Positions 8,976-17,612 of a DNA stretch of 64,000 nucleotides are shown here, one piece after another. Each line of letters begins with the position of its first letter. Within the stretch, counting starts at the first letter, position 1. The DNA lies in assembly GCF_900114345.1 (NCBI RefSeq), contig NZ_FOZJ01000001.1:124001-188000 (forward strand). The letters run 5' to 3'. This DNA comes from Microbacterium sp. cf046 (lineage in GTDB: Bacteria > Actinomycetota > Actinomycetes > Actinomycetales > Microbacteriaceae). The notes below the pieces were generated by a model. It did no database searches. It was not told where the DNA came from and saw only the letters and a program-made list of their open reading frames with translations. The position numbers and the translations under genes were made by a program.

Positions 8976-9390
8976 GGTCGGCCAGGTACCGCGTAGAGTT
9001 CGCGCGGACGGCCTTCCCCATGAACGGCGCGACGAATCTCAGCAGACCGCGGGCTCGCACCCAGACGCCGAAGGTGATCTCGGCTCCAGCCGGGGTGTCA
9101 CGGATCCGATAGCGCCCGCCGAACGCGACCGGGCTGCGATCCACGGTGGAGAACGCCGCGACGCGAGCCGATCGATCCAGGTCATCGAGCGCGATCAGGT
9201 ACGGATCGTCACGGCCGGGAGTCGTGCCCTTCTGCCGATAGACGGACTTCGGCTCTCCCGCGACTCCGCTGACCAGTTCGCTGACCGCCAGATCATGTCG
9301 CCATCTCACGTCGTTGGAGAGATCGGCGACGAACGCCAGCAGCTCATCCGGGTCGACCGCGATCACGGCGGCGACGGTGTGCTCTTTCAT
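8950..9390 (-). CDS. SRPBCC (polyketide cyclase/dehydrase-like) family protein
   Basis: A 146-residue soluble protein with the START-like helix-grip fold. It starts KEHTVAAVIAVDPDELLAFVADLSNDVRW, has a central beta sheet (YRIRDTPAGAEITFGVWV) and ends in a long C-terminal helix. This is typical of the SRPBCC superfamily, which binds hydrophobic ligands; members include cyclases and many proteins of unknown role. The ATG at 9390 is supported by an AGAAGGGAGC ribosome site. The 3' end overlaps the STAND ATPase gene by 26 bases in convergent orientation, so antisense effects between the two messages are possible. Confidence 0.75.
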   Translation of the reverse strand: MKEHTVAAVIAVDPDELLAFVADLSNDVRWRHDLAVSELVSGVAGEPKSVYRQKGTTPGRDDPYLIALDDLDRSARVAAFSTVDRSPVAFGGRYRIRDTPAGAEITFGVWVRARGLLRFVAPFMGKAVRANSTRYLADLTALLEAP

Positions 9391-9427
9391 CAGAGCTCCC
9401 TTCTGACGAAGCGGTCCGCGGGCGGGC

Positions 9428-10711
9428 TCAGGGAGCGTCCCCTGGGTTCGGGCCGGCGGTCTCGGCCGGGGGGCCGTAGATCTGCTCGATGAGGTCCTTC
9501 GCGATCGTCGCTGCGGGGGGCGCGCCGTTCGCGGCCGTCGAGAGGTTCGTCCAGACGACGACCGTCACCTCGTTGAGCGGGTCATATCCGGAGTAGGTGT
9601 TGTAGCCGTTGATCAGCCCCCCGTGCTCGTAGAAGCCGGAGGGAGCGCGGATGATGCCCCAGCCGTAGGCGCTCGGGGAGCCGGGCTCGGGAGGGACGAC
9701 GTTCTGGAGGCGCTGCTCCTGCAGGTCCGAGTCCAGCAGACCGCCGCCGACGATGGCCTCGATCAGGACGGCGAGGTCGCCGATGGTCGAGATCCCCGCG
9801 CCCGCGGCCCACGCCCAGGAAGGATTCGCATCCGTCTGGTCGTTGGGCAGGAGCGTGCCCGCCTCGGCTTGGGCGAGCAGGTCGGCCGGGAGCCTGAAGG
9901 TCGTGATCGTCCGCACGTTGTCCGTATACATGTAGCCGCTCGCATACGGCGTGGGAAGGGAGGCGTCGTCGATTGCAGGAAACGACGTTTCCGTCAGGCC
10001 GAGCGGAGCGATGAGCCTTTCCTGGAAGATCTCCCGCAGCGGCTTTCGCTCGAGCTGCTCCGCGATGAGACCGAGCAGCACGTAGTTCGTGTTCGAGTAG
10101 TGGAAGCCGGCGCCCGGCTCGAAGTACGGCGGCAGCCCTGCTCCGAGCGCCAGCAGCTGTTCCGGGTCCCAGACCGATTGCGGATCGACATCCATGTCAT
10201 GCAGCAGCTGGTACGTCTCGGTGTAGCTGAACAGTCCGCTGCGCATGTTCAGCAGCTGCTCGATGGTGATGTCGTCGCCGTTCGGGACATCGGGCCGGTA
10301 CTTCGACACCGGATCGTCGAGGGCGATCCTGCCCTCCTGGACAAGCTGCAGAATGACGGTCGCCGTCCACGTCTTCGTGGTCGATCCGACGCGGATGTGG
10401 TCTTCGAGCGACACCGGAACGGAACCGCCGAGCGCGGTCGTGCCGTAGGCGGCGGAGATATCGCCGTCGGGCGTGCGGATCAGCATCGCCGCTCCGGGGA
10501 CCATCATGGTCTTCGCGAGTCGGTCGAACGACGCGATCAAGGCGGCACCGTCGAGCGGAAGCCGGGGCGCCCGGCTGCCGGCGGTCGGCGACTCGATCGG
10601 GCCTGGCTCGGCACCCGCGGTGCACGCCGTCATGGTGATCGCGAGCGCCAATGCCGCGGCCGCGAAGATGCGCGGTTTCAGAGTTTCACGCAACGGTGGT
10701 CGCACACCCAT
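9428..10711 (-). CDS. Secreted lipoprotein serine hydrolase (class C beta-lactamase family)
   Basis: A 427-residue predicted lipoprotein. The signal peptide ends in a lipobox with Cys30 (TMTAC). The penicillin-binding/beta-lactamase catalytic set is intact: Ser110-x-x-Lys113 in VGSTTKTW, Tyr205-Ser-Asn207 in HYSNTNY, and His363-Gly-Gly in YEHGG. Family members act outside the membrane as D,D-peptidases, D-aminopeptidases or esterases; sequence alone does not choose. It forms a useful contrast with the homologue at 17613-18902, which has lost all three motifs. It appears to be a single-gene transcript, and the 134 bases upstream hold its promoter region with no other gene. Confidence 0.88.
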   Translation of the reverse strand: MGVRPPLRETLKPRIFAAAALALAITMTACTAGAEPGPIESPTAGSRAPRLPLDGAALIASFDRLAKTMMVPGAAMLIRTPDGDISAAYGTTALGGSVPVSLEDHIRVGSTTKTWTATVILQLVQEGRIALDDPVSKYRPDVPNGDDITIEQLLNMRSGLFSYTETYQLLHDMDVDPQSVWDPEQLLALGAGLPPYFEPGAGFHYSNTNYVLLGLIAEQLERKPLREIFQERLIAPLGLTETSFPAIDDASLPTPYASGYMYTDNVRTITTFRLPADLLAQAEAGTLLPNDQTDANPSWAWAAGAGISTIGDLAVLIEAIVGGGLLDSDLQEQRLQNVVPPEPGSPSAYGWGIIRAPSGFYEHGGLINGYNTYSGYDPLNEVTVVVWTNLSTAANGAPPAATIAKDLIEQIYGPPAETAGPNPGDAP

Positions 10712-10845
10712 GTCAGCTATCTCGCAAATCCTCAGCGCGTCAGGGCACGAACGGCGCGACGTGCTCGCATCGCCGCCCCTCGGCGGTACGAACGTACACC
10801 CGGGGCTTGCAACGGACGGCGGTCCACCGTGCGCGACCAGCGCGG

Positions 10846-11202
10846 TCAGCCGCCGGCGGCGAACCCGACGATCCGGATCGAGTCGGTCGAACGGATCCAG
10901 TCGCCGAGGCCGTTGCCGGTGTGCAGCTTCGCAGGTGCCGCGCCGGGCGTGACGATCATCCGATAGACGGTGACCTCACCGATCCTGCCCTCGAGCGAGC
11001 GAACCTCCGCATCCATGCCCCGGTACGTCGACGCGCCGGTGACCGCGCCCGGCGGCAGCGTCTCGATCATTTCGTCGACGAGCGCCTCCAACCGGTCAGC
11101 GGTCGTCGCCAGCGTGATGGTCGCGGCAGGTGGCTGGTCATCCCAGAGCGCCATCGTGCCGACCTCGGTGATCTCGATCCAGCCGGCTTCCGGTCCGTCC
11201 AC
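10846..11202 (-). CDS. Hypothetical protein
   Basis: A 118-residue soluble protein that I do not recognise. It contains alternating strands and helices (ATITLATTADRLEALVDEMIETLPP, then RIGEVTVYRMIVTP). There are no cysteines, signal peptide or transmembrane segments. The GTG at 11202 is preceded at a 6-base gap by a CAGACT hexamer and has no Shine-Dalgarno, consistent with a leaderless transcript. It diverges from the pantothenate genes, and its promoter region is shared with theirs. Confidence 0.55.
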   Translation of the reverse strand: MDGPEAGWIEITEVGTMALWDDQPPAATITLATTADRLEALVDEMIETLPPGAVTGASTYRGMDAEVRSLEGRIGEVTVYRMIVTPGAAPAKLHTGNGLGDWIRSTDSIRIVGFAAGG

Positions 11203-11252
11203 GGCCCCAGTCTGTCGTGTCTTCCCCGAGCGTCACATGACCTCCCGTGTTT

Positions 11253-11281
11253 TTGAGCCCGGTACAGGAATGGGCGATACT
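11253..11281 (+). promoter_or_regulatory. Promoter for the pantothenate gene cluster
   Basis: TTGAGC (11253-11258) and GATACT (11276-11281) are separated by 17 bases, a good fit to a housekeeping -35/-10 pair. The inferred transcription start near 11288 lies downstream of an in-frame ATG at 11283, which argues that translation of the DUF2520 gene begins at 11322 or 11331 instead. Confidence 0.6.
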
Positions 11282-11321
11282 CATGAGGCAGTCGCACGCC
11301 CCGATCGCGCGCTGCGCACCT

Positions 11322-12074
11322 ATGACCTCCATGCCGCAGTCTCCGCATCGCGCTGTCGCGACCGCCGCCGTCGTCGGCCGCGGTCGTCTCGGGCGCCCGC
11401 TCGCCCGAGCGCTTCGCTCTGCCGGATTCGAGGTGCACGGTCCCATCGGCCGCGGCGAAACCGTGCCGCCGGCCGATGTCGTCCTGCTCTGCGTGCCGGA
11501 TGCCGAGATCGGCCGGGTCGCCGCGTCGCTGCACGGATCGGCGGGCCTGGTCGGCCACACATCCGGTGCGACACCGATCAGCGAGGTCGACTTCGGCATC
11601 CACCCGCTCCAGACCTTCGTCGGGGACGAGGGCGCCGAGGCGTTCCACGGCATCGGGTGCGCGGTCGGCGGCCGATCCGCCGAGGGGCTCGCCGCGGCAT
11701 ACGAGGTCGCGGCGCGCCTCGGTGCCCGCCCGTTCCCCATCGAGGACGCGCAGCGCGCCGGGTACCACGCCGCGGCATCCGTCGCATCGAACTTCGTCGT
11801 CGCACTGCTCGCCGCGGCCGAGCAGCTCGCGACCGCGTCGGGCGTCGCGGCCGCCGATGCGCGCTCGCTGCTGGCGCCGCTCGTGCGAACATCGGTCGAG
11901 AACTGGGCCGCTCTCGGTCCGCAGGCCGCGCTCACCGGCCCCGTCGCGCGGGGCGATGCGCGGACGGTGCAGCGTCAGCGAGAGGCGATCGCGAGGGACG
12001 CACCCGATCTGCTCGAGCTCTTCGACGCACTGTGCGAGACCACGCGTACGCTGGCTGCGAAAGGCATCGCATGA
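11322..12074 (+). CDS. Rossmann-like / DUF2520 domain protein
   Basis: A protein of about 250 residues. The N-terminus has a nucleotide-binding Rossmann fold (AAVVGRGRLGRPLARALRSAGF, then VVLLCVPDAEIG). A helical DUF2520 C-terminal domain follows (AGYHAAASVASNFVVALLAAAEQL). The architecture resembles ketopantoate reductase and 6-phosphogluconate dehydrogenase-like enzymes. In actinobacteria this family is commonly found next to panC, so a redox role in or near pantothenate synthesis is plausible but not proven. Its TGA overlaps the panC ATG (ATGA), implying coupled translation. ATG at 11331 and, less likely, 11283 are alternative starts. Confidence 0.82.
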   Translation: MTSMPQSPHRAVATAAVVGRGRLGRPLARALRSAGFEVHGPIGRGETVPPADVVLLCVPDAEIGRVAASLHGSAGLVGHTSGATPISEVDFGIHPLQTFVGDEGAEAFHGIGCAVGGRSAEGLAAAYEVAARLGARPFPIEDAQRAGYHAAASVASNFVVALLAAAEQLATASGVAAADARSLLAPLVRTSVENWAALGPQAALTGPVARGDARTVQRQREAIARDAPDLLELFDALCETTRTLAAKGIA

Positions 12075-12922
12075 GGATTCTCCGCACGAAGGCCGAGGTC
12101 CGCGCGGCCGTCCACGAGGCGCGGTCCGGCGGTGAGGCGACCGGCCTCGTGCCCACGATGGGCGCCCTGCACGAAGGGCATCTCTCGCTGATCCGTCGAG
12201 CACGAGCCGACAATGACCTCGTCGTTGTGTCGCTGTTCGTGAACCCCACGCAGTTCGGCGCGAACGAGGACCTCGGCGCGTACCCGCGCGACGAGCACCG
12301 CGACGCCGCGTTGGCTGAGGCGGCGGGCGCCGACATCCTCTTCGCCCCGCCCGTCGCCGAGATCTACCCCGACGGCTTCGCGACCAGCATCCACGTCTCG
12401 GGCATCACCGAGGTGCTCTGCGGCGCCCATCGCGGGCCCGCGCACTTCGACGGCGTGGCGACGGTCGTCGCCAAGCTGTTCCAGATCGTCGCTCCCGATG
12501 CCGCCTACTTCGGCCAGAAGGATGCGCAGCAGGTGCTCGTGATCCGCCGGCTCGTGCGCGACCTCGACATTCCGGTGCGAGTCGTGGCATGCCCGATCGT
12601 GCGGGAGCCGGACGGGCTCGCGATGAGCTCGCGTAATGCGTACCTGAACCCCGCCGCCCGGCAGCAGGCGACCGCGCTCAATCGCGCGCTGGATGCCGCC
12701 GAATCCGCCGTGGCACGCGGCGAGACGCGGGCGGACGCGATCCTCGAGCGCGCGCGCGCCGTGCTGGCCACCGCCGAGATCGACCCCGAGTACCTCGAGC
12801 TGCGCGATCCCGAGGATCTCAGGGAGCTCGACGCGGTCGAGACCACAGCCCTGCTCGCCGTCGCCGCACAGGTCGGCAAGGCCCGACTGATCGACAACCG
12901 CATCCTGAGCGCGTCACGCTGA
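12071..12922 (+). CDS. panC: Pantothenate synthetase
   Basis: A 283-residue cytoplasmic enzyme that condenses D-pantoate with beta-alanine using ATP through a pantoyl-adenylate. The nucleotidyltransferase signature is present as PTMGALHEGH (His34 and His37), with VNPTQFGANEDLGAYPR, YFGQKDAQQ and the KMSKS-equivalent MSSRN. Length is normal for the family. The ATG overlaps the stop of the preceding DUF2520 gene, and panB follows after 37 bases. A panD gene is not present in the cluster, so beta-alanine supply is encoded elsewhere or comes from another route. Confidence 0.97.
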   Translation: MRILRTKAEVRAAVHEARSGGEATGLVPTMGALHEGHLSLIRRARADNDLVVVSLFVNPTQFGANEDLGAYPRDEHRDAALAEAAGADILFAPPVAEIYPDGFATSIHVSGITEVLCGAHRGPAHFDGVATVVAKLFQIVAPDAAYFGQKDAQQVLVIRRLVRDLDIPVRVVACPIVREPDGLAMSSRNAYLNPAARQQATALNRALDAAESAVARGETRADAILERARAVLATAEIDPEYLELRDPEDLRELDAVETTALLAVAAQVGKARLIDNRILSASR

Positions 12923-12959
12923 CGCGACGCGCCGCCGAACCGAGAGGTCACCCGCGAAC

Positions 12960-13922
12960 ATGAGCACCCGACCGAACCCCGCAGTCGCACCCCACGGGCG
13001 GCCTCGCACGACGTTCGCGAGCCTCGCCGCGCAGAAGGCCAAGGGCGAGCCGATCGCGATGGTCACGGCGTACGACTATCCGAGCGCCCAGATCGCCGAG
13101 GCGGCAGGCGTGGACATCGTGCTCGTCGGCGACTCCGCGGCGATGACCGTGCTCGGCTACGACAGCACCGTGCCGGTCACCGTCGATGAGATGCTCATGC
13201 TCACCGCAGCGGTCCGCCGAGGGCTCACCGCTCCACTGCTCGTCGCGGACCTGCCGTTCGGGTCGTATGAGCGCTCCGACGAGCAGGCCGTCGACACCGC
13301 GCAGCGCTTCATCAAGGCGACCGGAGCCGACGCCGTGAAGATCGAGCGCGGCGGGTCATCGGTCGAGCGGGCCCGAGCCCTCGTTGGGGCCGGCATCCCC
13401 GTGATGGGCCACGTCGGGCTCACGCCGCAGACCGCATCGTCGATCGGGGGGTACCGGTCGCAGGGTCGCACCGCCGAGGAGGCCGTGGCCGTCTACGAGA
13501 GCGCGCTCGCCCTCCAGGCCGCGGGCTGCTTCGCCCTCGTCTTCGAGGCGATCCCGACCGCCGCGACTGACGCGATGATGCCTCGGCTCGATGTGCCGGT
13601 GATCGGCATCGGCGCCGGTCCGAGCACCGACGGACAGGTGCTCGTGTTCCATGACCTGCTCGGCATATACGACGGGGGGGCGGCCAAGTTCGTGAAGCGG
13701 TACGCCGAGCTGCGCGAGCCGATGATCGCAGCAGTGGCGGCATACGCCGACGACGTGCGTGCGCACCGCTACCCCGAGGCCCAGCACGGCTACGGCATGC
13801 CCGCCGCCGAGGCTGCGCGGCTCGAGAGCCTGCTCGCAGATCATGATCGCCACCAGCGGCGCGGGATCTCGGCATCCGCCGCTCGGCGATCCGGCACGAT
13901 CGCCCGCCTGCAGAATCCCTGA
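12960..13922 (+). CDS. panB: 3-methyl-2-oxobutanoate hydroxymethyltransferase
   Basis: A 320-residue TIM-barrel enzyme that makes ketopantoate from 2-oxoisovalerate and methylene-tetrahydrofolate, the first committed step of pantothenate synthesis. Conserved blocks include MVTAYDYPSAQIAEAAGVD, VGDSAAMTVLGYDSTVPVT, ADLPFGSYE, GIPVMGHVGLTPQ and VIGIGAGPSTDGQVLV. The C-terminal 30 or so residues are an extra, Arg/Ser-rich tail. The ATG follows a purine-rich GAGAGG. It is the last gene of the DUF2520-panC-panB transcript. Confidence 0.97.
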   Translation: MSTRPNPAVAPHGRPRTTFASLAAQKAKGEPIAMVTAYDYPSAQIAEAAGVDIVLVGDSAAMTVLGYDSTVPVTVDEMLMLTAAVRRGLTAPLLVADLPFGSYERSDEQAVDTAQRFIKATGADAVKIERGGSSVERARALVGAGIPVMGHVGLTPQTASSIGGYRSQGRTAEEAVAVYESALALQAAGCFALVFEAIPTAATDAMMPRLDVPVIGIGAGPSTDGQVLVFHDLLGIYDGGAAKFVKRYAELREPMIAAVAAYADDVRAHRYPEAQHGYGMPAAEAARLESLLADHDRHQRRGISASAARRSGTIARLQNP

Positions 13923-13944
13923 TCAGAGGCGTGAACCCGATCCG

Positions 13945-14778
13945 TCAGGCCATGAACGGCTGGTGGCGGTAGCCGTCCGGATCGAGGATCACGGCGGTGG
14001 CCTCGGGCACCTCGACGAACGTGCCGGGCAGGTCGTTGAGCGGCTCGGAGACCACCACGTGCGCATCGTCGCCGAACAGACTCAGCCGCTCGGCATCGGG
14101 GTACAGCTGACGGAGCGTCGGAATGTCGACGGAGTGGAACAGCGTTCGCGATCGCCCCGCGGTCGAATAGCGGAACGCCCAGAGCGTCTCCCCGTCGGAC
14201 ACCGCCATCGTGCCCTGCATCGGGAACCGGATGCCATGCTCGCGCCCGGTCGACTCCACGAGGCGAACGGTCTGGGTCATCGCCTCGATCGGATCATCGC
14301 GCAGGCCGAAGGTGAGCGCGAGGTGGAACAGCACCTCCGAGTCGGTCGTGCCCTGCACATGAGGGTAGAGCGACGGATCGATCGCGAACGTCAGATCGCG
14401 CTTGACGTCGGTGAAGTCGGCGAGGAATCCGTTGTGCATGAAGAGCCAGTTCTCATAGCGGAACGGGTGGCAGTTCGTCTGCTGGATGGGCGGACCGCCG
14501 GCCGCGCGCACATGGCTGAAGAACACGGGGCTTCGCACGGCGCGGGTGATCTCGCGCAGATTCTGGTCGTGCCACGCCGGTTCGATGCTGTGGAACACGG
14601 CCGGGATGCCGCCGGCATCGGCATCCGTGGGATACCAGCCGAAGCCGAACCCGTCGCCGTTGACCGTCTCCGCACCCAGCGGGGAGTTCAGGGACTGGGC
14701 CACGAGCGAATGCTGGGCGTCGAGGATGAGGATCGACGGCTGAAGGGCTTCTCCCCGGTATGCGAGCCAACGGCACAT
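13945..14778 (-). CDS. Class II glutamine amidotransferase (YafJ/EgtC-like)
   Basis: A 277-residue Ntn-hydrolase glutaminase domain. The mature protein should start at Cys2 (CRWLAYRG), the N-terminal nucleophile. Other family blocks are GDGFGFGWY, FFSHVRAAGGPPIQQTNCHPF, FMHNGFLADF and TTDSEVLFHL. The ATG at 14778 is chosen because it puts Cys at position 2 and sits 6 bases after a GGAGGGAG ribosome site; the ATG six bases upstream is too close to that site. The best-known similar enzyme is EgtC of ergothioneine synthesis, but no egt genes are nearby, so the substrate is open. Confidence 0.88.
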   Translation of the reverse strand: MCRWLAYRGEALQPSILILDAQHSLVAQSLNSPLGAETVNGDGFGFGWYPTDADAGGIPAVFHSIEPAWHDQNLREITRAVRSPVFFSHVRAAGGPPIQQTNCHPFRYENWLFMHNGFLADFTDVKRDLTFAIDPSLYPHVQGTTDSEVLFHLALTFGLRDDPIEAMTQTVRLVESTGREHGIRFPMQGTMAVSDGETLWAFRYSTAGRSRTLFHSVDIPTLRQLYPDAERLSLFGDDAHVVVSEPLNDLPGTFVEVPEATAVILDPDGYRHQPFMA

Positions 14779-14923
14779 GCGCATCTCCCTCCGAGAGCGG
14801 CGGCCCGAGGAGCCGGGAGCGCCGCTGCTTCCGTGGTTCAGGCTACGACGTGGGCCCGGGCGTTGTCGGAGGGATCGCGAACTGCCACGATCGTCGTGGA
14901 CCCGAATCCGCTGAAAGGCCACC

Positions 14924-16576
14924 GTGATCACCGCTGCCGAGTTGACGGCCATTCCGCTGTTCGCCGATCTCACCGACGACCAGCTCGCGTTCGTCGCACG
15001 GTCGGTGGAGGACATCCGCCTGCTCCCCGGCGAGTTCGCGGCGCGTGAGGGCGACGAGCGCGCCCTGTTCCTCGTGGTCGAAGGGGTCATGGAGCTCACG
15101 AAGGACATCAACGGCGTCGAGCGCAGGGTGGGCAAGCGCCGACCGGGCGAGATGTACGGCGAGGTGCCGATGATGCTGAGCACCAACCTGCCGGCCAGCT
15201 ACGGCGCGATCGACGCGTCGCGCGTGCTCAAGCTCGATTTCGGCAGCTTCTTCATGCTCGCCGCGATGGCACCGCAGGTCGCGACCACGGTCGGGGCGTC
15301 GGCGCAGGGCCGCATCGAGAGCCTCAAGGAGCTCGCGGCAGAGACCGCCACACCCGACATGGTCGTCATCGGCCCGTCGATCGATCCGCGCGTGCACGAG
15401 GTGCGCACGTTCCTCAACCGCAACCGCATCTCGTACGACACGATCGACATGAGCGATCCGCAGCAGGCGGAGCAGGCGGCAGGGCACAGCTCGTTCCCTG
15501 TCGTCGTGCTCGCCGACGGCACCCGGCTCGTGCAGCCGACGGTGCGTGAGATCGCGCTGGCCGGCAGGCTGCCGGTCGCGCCCGAGCACGACCGGTACGA
15601 CGTGATCATCATCGGCGGCGGGCCGACCGGCCTGACAGCCGCGGTCAACGGCGCCGCCGAGGGCCTGCGCACGCTCGTGGTCGAGCGGTTCGCCCCCGGC
15701 GGTCAGGCGGGCACGTCGACCCGGATCGAGAATTACACCGGGTTTCCGTTCGGCGTCTCCGGCGACGAGCTGGCCGCCAAGGCGATGCGGCAGGCGCGAC
15801 GGCTCGGCGCCGAGATCATCGTGACGCGCGCGATCGAGCACATCGACCCCGACGCGCACACCGTGACCCTCGACGGCGGCACGGTGCTGCACACCAGGGT
15901 GGTGATCCTCACGTCGGGCGTGGAGTGGCGGCACGTCGCGATCCCCGACATCGAGCGCTTCATCGGCAACGGCGTCTACTACGGTGCCGCGCGCAGCGAC
16001 TCCGGCATCGCCCACGGCAAGGACATCTTCATCATCGGCGCAGGCAACTCTGCGGGCCAGGCGGCGATCTTCTTCTCACGCCGGTCGAAGTCGGTGACCC
16101 TGATCGTGCGGGGCGAATCACTCGGTGCGAGCATGTCGCAGTATCTGATCGAGCAGCTCGGGTCGAACCCGAACGTCACGATCCAGACCCGCTCCGAAGT
16201 GGTCGCGCTGCACGGCACCGAGAAGCTGGAGTCGATCGACGTGATCGACAAGCGCACGCAGACGGTGACGAACCGCGCCGCCGAGGTACTCTTCGTGATG
16301 ATCGGGGCGGATGCCGAGACCTCGTGGCTGCCCGATGAGGTGGCACGCGACGGCAACGGCTACGTGCTCACCGGCCCGCATGCGGGGACGGGCGGCGAGT
16401 GGACGCTCGAGCGGGATCCGTTCGCGCTGGAGACGACGGCGCCCGGCATCTTCGCGGCAGGCGACGTGCGCTCCGGCTCCGTCAAACGTGTCGCAGCGGG
16501 CGTCGGAGAGGGCGGAATGGCGATCGCGTTCGTGCATCAGTACCTGGCGCTCGCACCGGCGGAGCCGGTCGCCTAG
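14924..16576 (+). CDS. Cyclic-nucleotide-binding domain fused to thioredoxin-reductase-like flavoprotein
   Basis: A 550-residue fusion. Residues about 1-125 form a cNMP-binding beta barrel (PLFADLTDDQLAFVARSVED, then RPGEMYGEVPMML). Residues about 140-205 look like a glutaredoxin/thioredoxin fold without a CxxC (SFPVVVLADGTRLVQP). Residues 225-550 are a two-dinucleotide-domain flavoprotein with FAD motif VIIIGGGPTGLTAAV, NADPH motif FIIGAGNSAGQAA and FAD motif GIFAAGDVRSGSVKRVA. At the place of the reductase CATC box the sequence reads VYYGAARSD, so both redox cysteines are absent. It therefore cannot reduce thioredoxin in the classical way. A GTG start follows GAAAGG. The gene is single. Confidence 0.88.
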   Translation: MITAAELTAIPLFADLTDDQLAFVARSVEDIRLLPGEFAAREGDERALFLVVEGVMELTKDINGVERRVGKRRPGEMYGEVPMMLSTNLPASYGAIDASRVLKLDFGSFFMLAAMAPQVATTVGASAQGRIESLKELAAETATPDMVVIGPSIDPRVHEVRTFLNRNRISYDTIDMSDPQQAEQAAGHSSFPVVVLADGTRLVQPTVREIALAGRLPVAPEHDRYDVIIIGGGPTGLTAAVNGAAEGLRTLVVERFAPGGQAGTSTRIENYTGFPFGVSGDELAAKAMRQARRLGAEIIVTRAIEHIDPDAHTVTLDGGTVLHTRVVILTSGVEWRHVAIPDIERFIGNGVYYGAARSDSGIAHGKDIFIIGAGNSAGQAAIFFSRRSKSVTLIVRGESLGASMSQYLIEQLGSNPNVTIQTRSEVVALHGTEKLESIDVIDKRTQTVTNRAAEVLFVMIGADAETSWLPDEVARDGNGYVLTGPHAGTGGEWTLERDPFALETTAPGIFAAGDVRSGSVKRVAAGVGEGGMAIAFVHQYLALAPAEPVA

Positions 16577-16625
16577 CTCAGGCGGGTGACGCCGGCGGAG
16601 CCGGTCGCCCGAGCGCGTCAGCGCG

Positions 16626-17603
16626 TCACGCCACGGGCTCGGCGAACGGCTCGTCCGGCTCGCGCGGTGGCGTGCCGTCGCCTTCGTCGACCGGCGCGGA
16701 TGCCGCGGCATCCCGCGCCGCCCTCCCGGCCGAGCGGACCGCTCCGATGCTCGCGACGATCACCAGGGCGATGCCGAGGATCTCGAGCCATGCGAGCTCC
16801 TGGCCCAGCAGCACCCATCCGGCGATCGCGGCGGTGGCGGGGGCGAGGCTCATCAGGATCGCGAACGCCGCTGCCGGAAGCCTGCGCAGGGCGATGAGCT
16901 CGAGGGCATACGGGATGGTCGACGAGAGCACCGCGACCGCGGCGCCGAGCGCGAGCAGGTCTGGTCGCAGCAGCGCGGCACCCGCCGAGATGATCCCGAA
17001 CGGAAGCGCGATCACGGCGCCGGCGGTCATCGCGAGGGCCAGTCCGTCGAGTTTGGGGAACTCGCGCCCGACCCGCGCCGACGCGAGGATGTAGAACGCC
17101 CAGCTCGCTGCCGCGCCGAGGGCGAAGAGCACGCCGAGCGGATCGAGGCGATCCCACCCACCACCGCCCAGGGCGACGACTCCGACGAGGGCGAGGAGCG
17201 CCCACAGCCATGCCGACAGGCGCCTGCTCGCCACGATCGACAGCACGAGCGGGCCGAGCACCTCGATCGTCACGGTGACGCCGAGCGGCAGGCGCTCCAG
17301 GGCGAGGTAGAACAGGCCGTTCATCACCGCCAGCACGACGCCGAAGCCGAGCACGGCCAGCCATCCTTCGCGGGTGTGGCCGCGCAGCCCAGGCCGCGCG
17401 ATGAGCAGCAGGATGATGGCGGAGAACACCAGCCGCAGCATGACCATGCCGAGCGGCCCGACCTGAGGGAACAGGAGCACCGCGAGCGACGCGCCCACCT
17501 CCTGGCACGCGAGACCGACGATGACCAGGAGGACGGCCGGCGTCGTGCCCGAACGCGAGGTCACCACCGCGACGTCACCGCGCCGCCACCACCGCGCTGC
17601 CAC
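16626..17603 (-). CDS. EamA/DMT-family transporter (RhtA-like exporter)
   Basis: A 325-residue inner-membrane protein with ten hydrophobic helices arranged as two five-helix EamA repeats. Segments such as NGLFYLALERLPLGVTVTIEVLGPL resemble the threonine/homoserine exporter RhtA. The usual role is efflux of amino acids or other small metabolites, and the substrate is not predictable. The C-terminus is a cytoplasmic Asp/Glu/Pro-rich tail. The GTG at 17603 lies 9 bases after the stop of the upstream gene; a second GTG 13 codons later (VTSRSGTTPAVLL) is equally plausible. It converges on the flavoprotein gene. Confidence 0.85.
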   Translation of the reverse strand: MAARWWRRGDVAVVTSRSGTTPAVLLVIVGLACQEVGASLAVLLFPQVGPLGMVMLRLVFSAIILLLIARPGLRGHTREGWLAVLGFGVVLAVMNGLFYLALERLPLGVTVTIEVLGPLVLSIVASRRLSAWLWALLALVGVVALGGGGWDRLDPLGVLFALGAAASWAFYILASARVGREFPKLDGLALAMTAGAVIALPFGIISAGAALLRPDLLALGAAVAVLSSTIPYALELIALRRLPAAAFAILMSLAPATAAIAGWVLLGQELAWLEILGIALVIVASIGAVRSAGRAARDAAASAPVDEGDGTPPREPDEPFAEPVA

Positions 17604-17612
17604 GACGCCGCG

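Noticed and set aside
11283..11321. ATG 11283 as start of the DUF2520 gene
   Set aside because: A good -10 (11276-11281) would place transcription start downstream of this codon.
16556..16609. 18-bp direct repeat at the end of the flavoprotein gene (16556-16573 and 16592-16609)
   Set aside because: Short, GC-rich and next to a stop codon; could be slippage and shows no target-site or mobile-element features.
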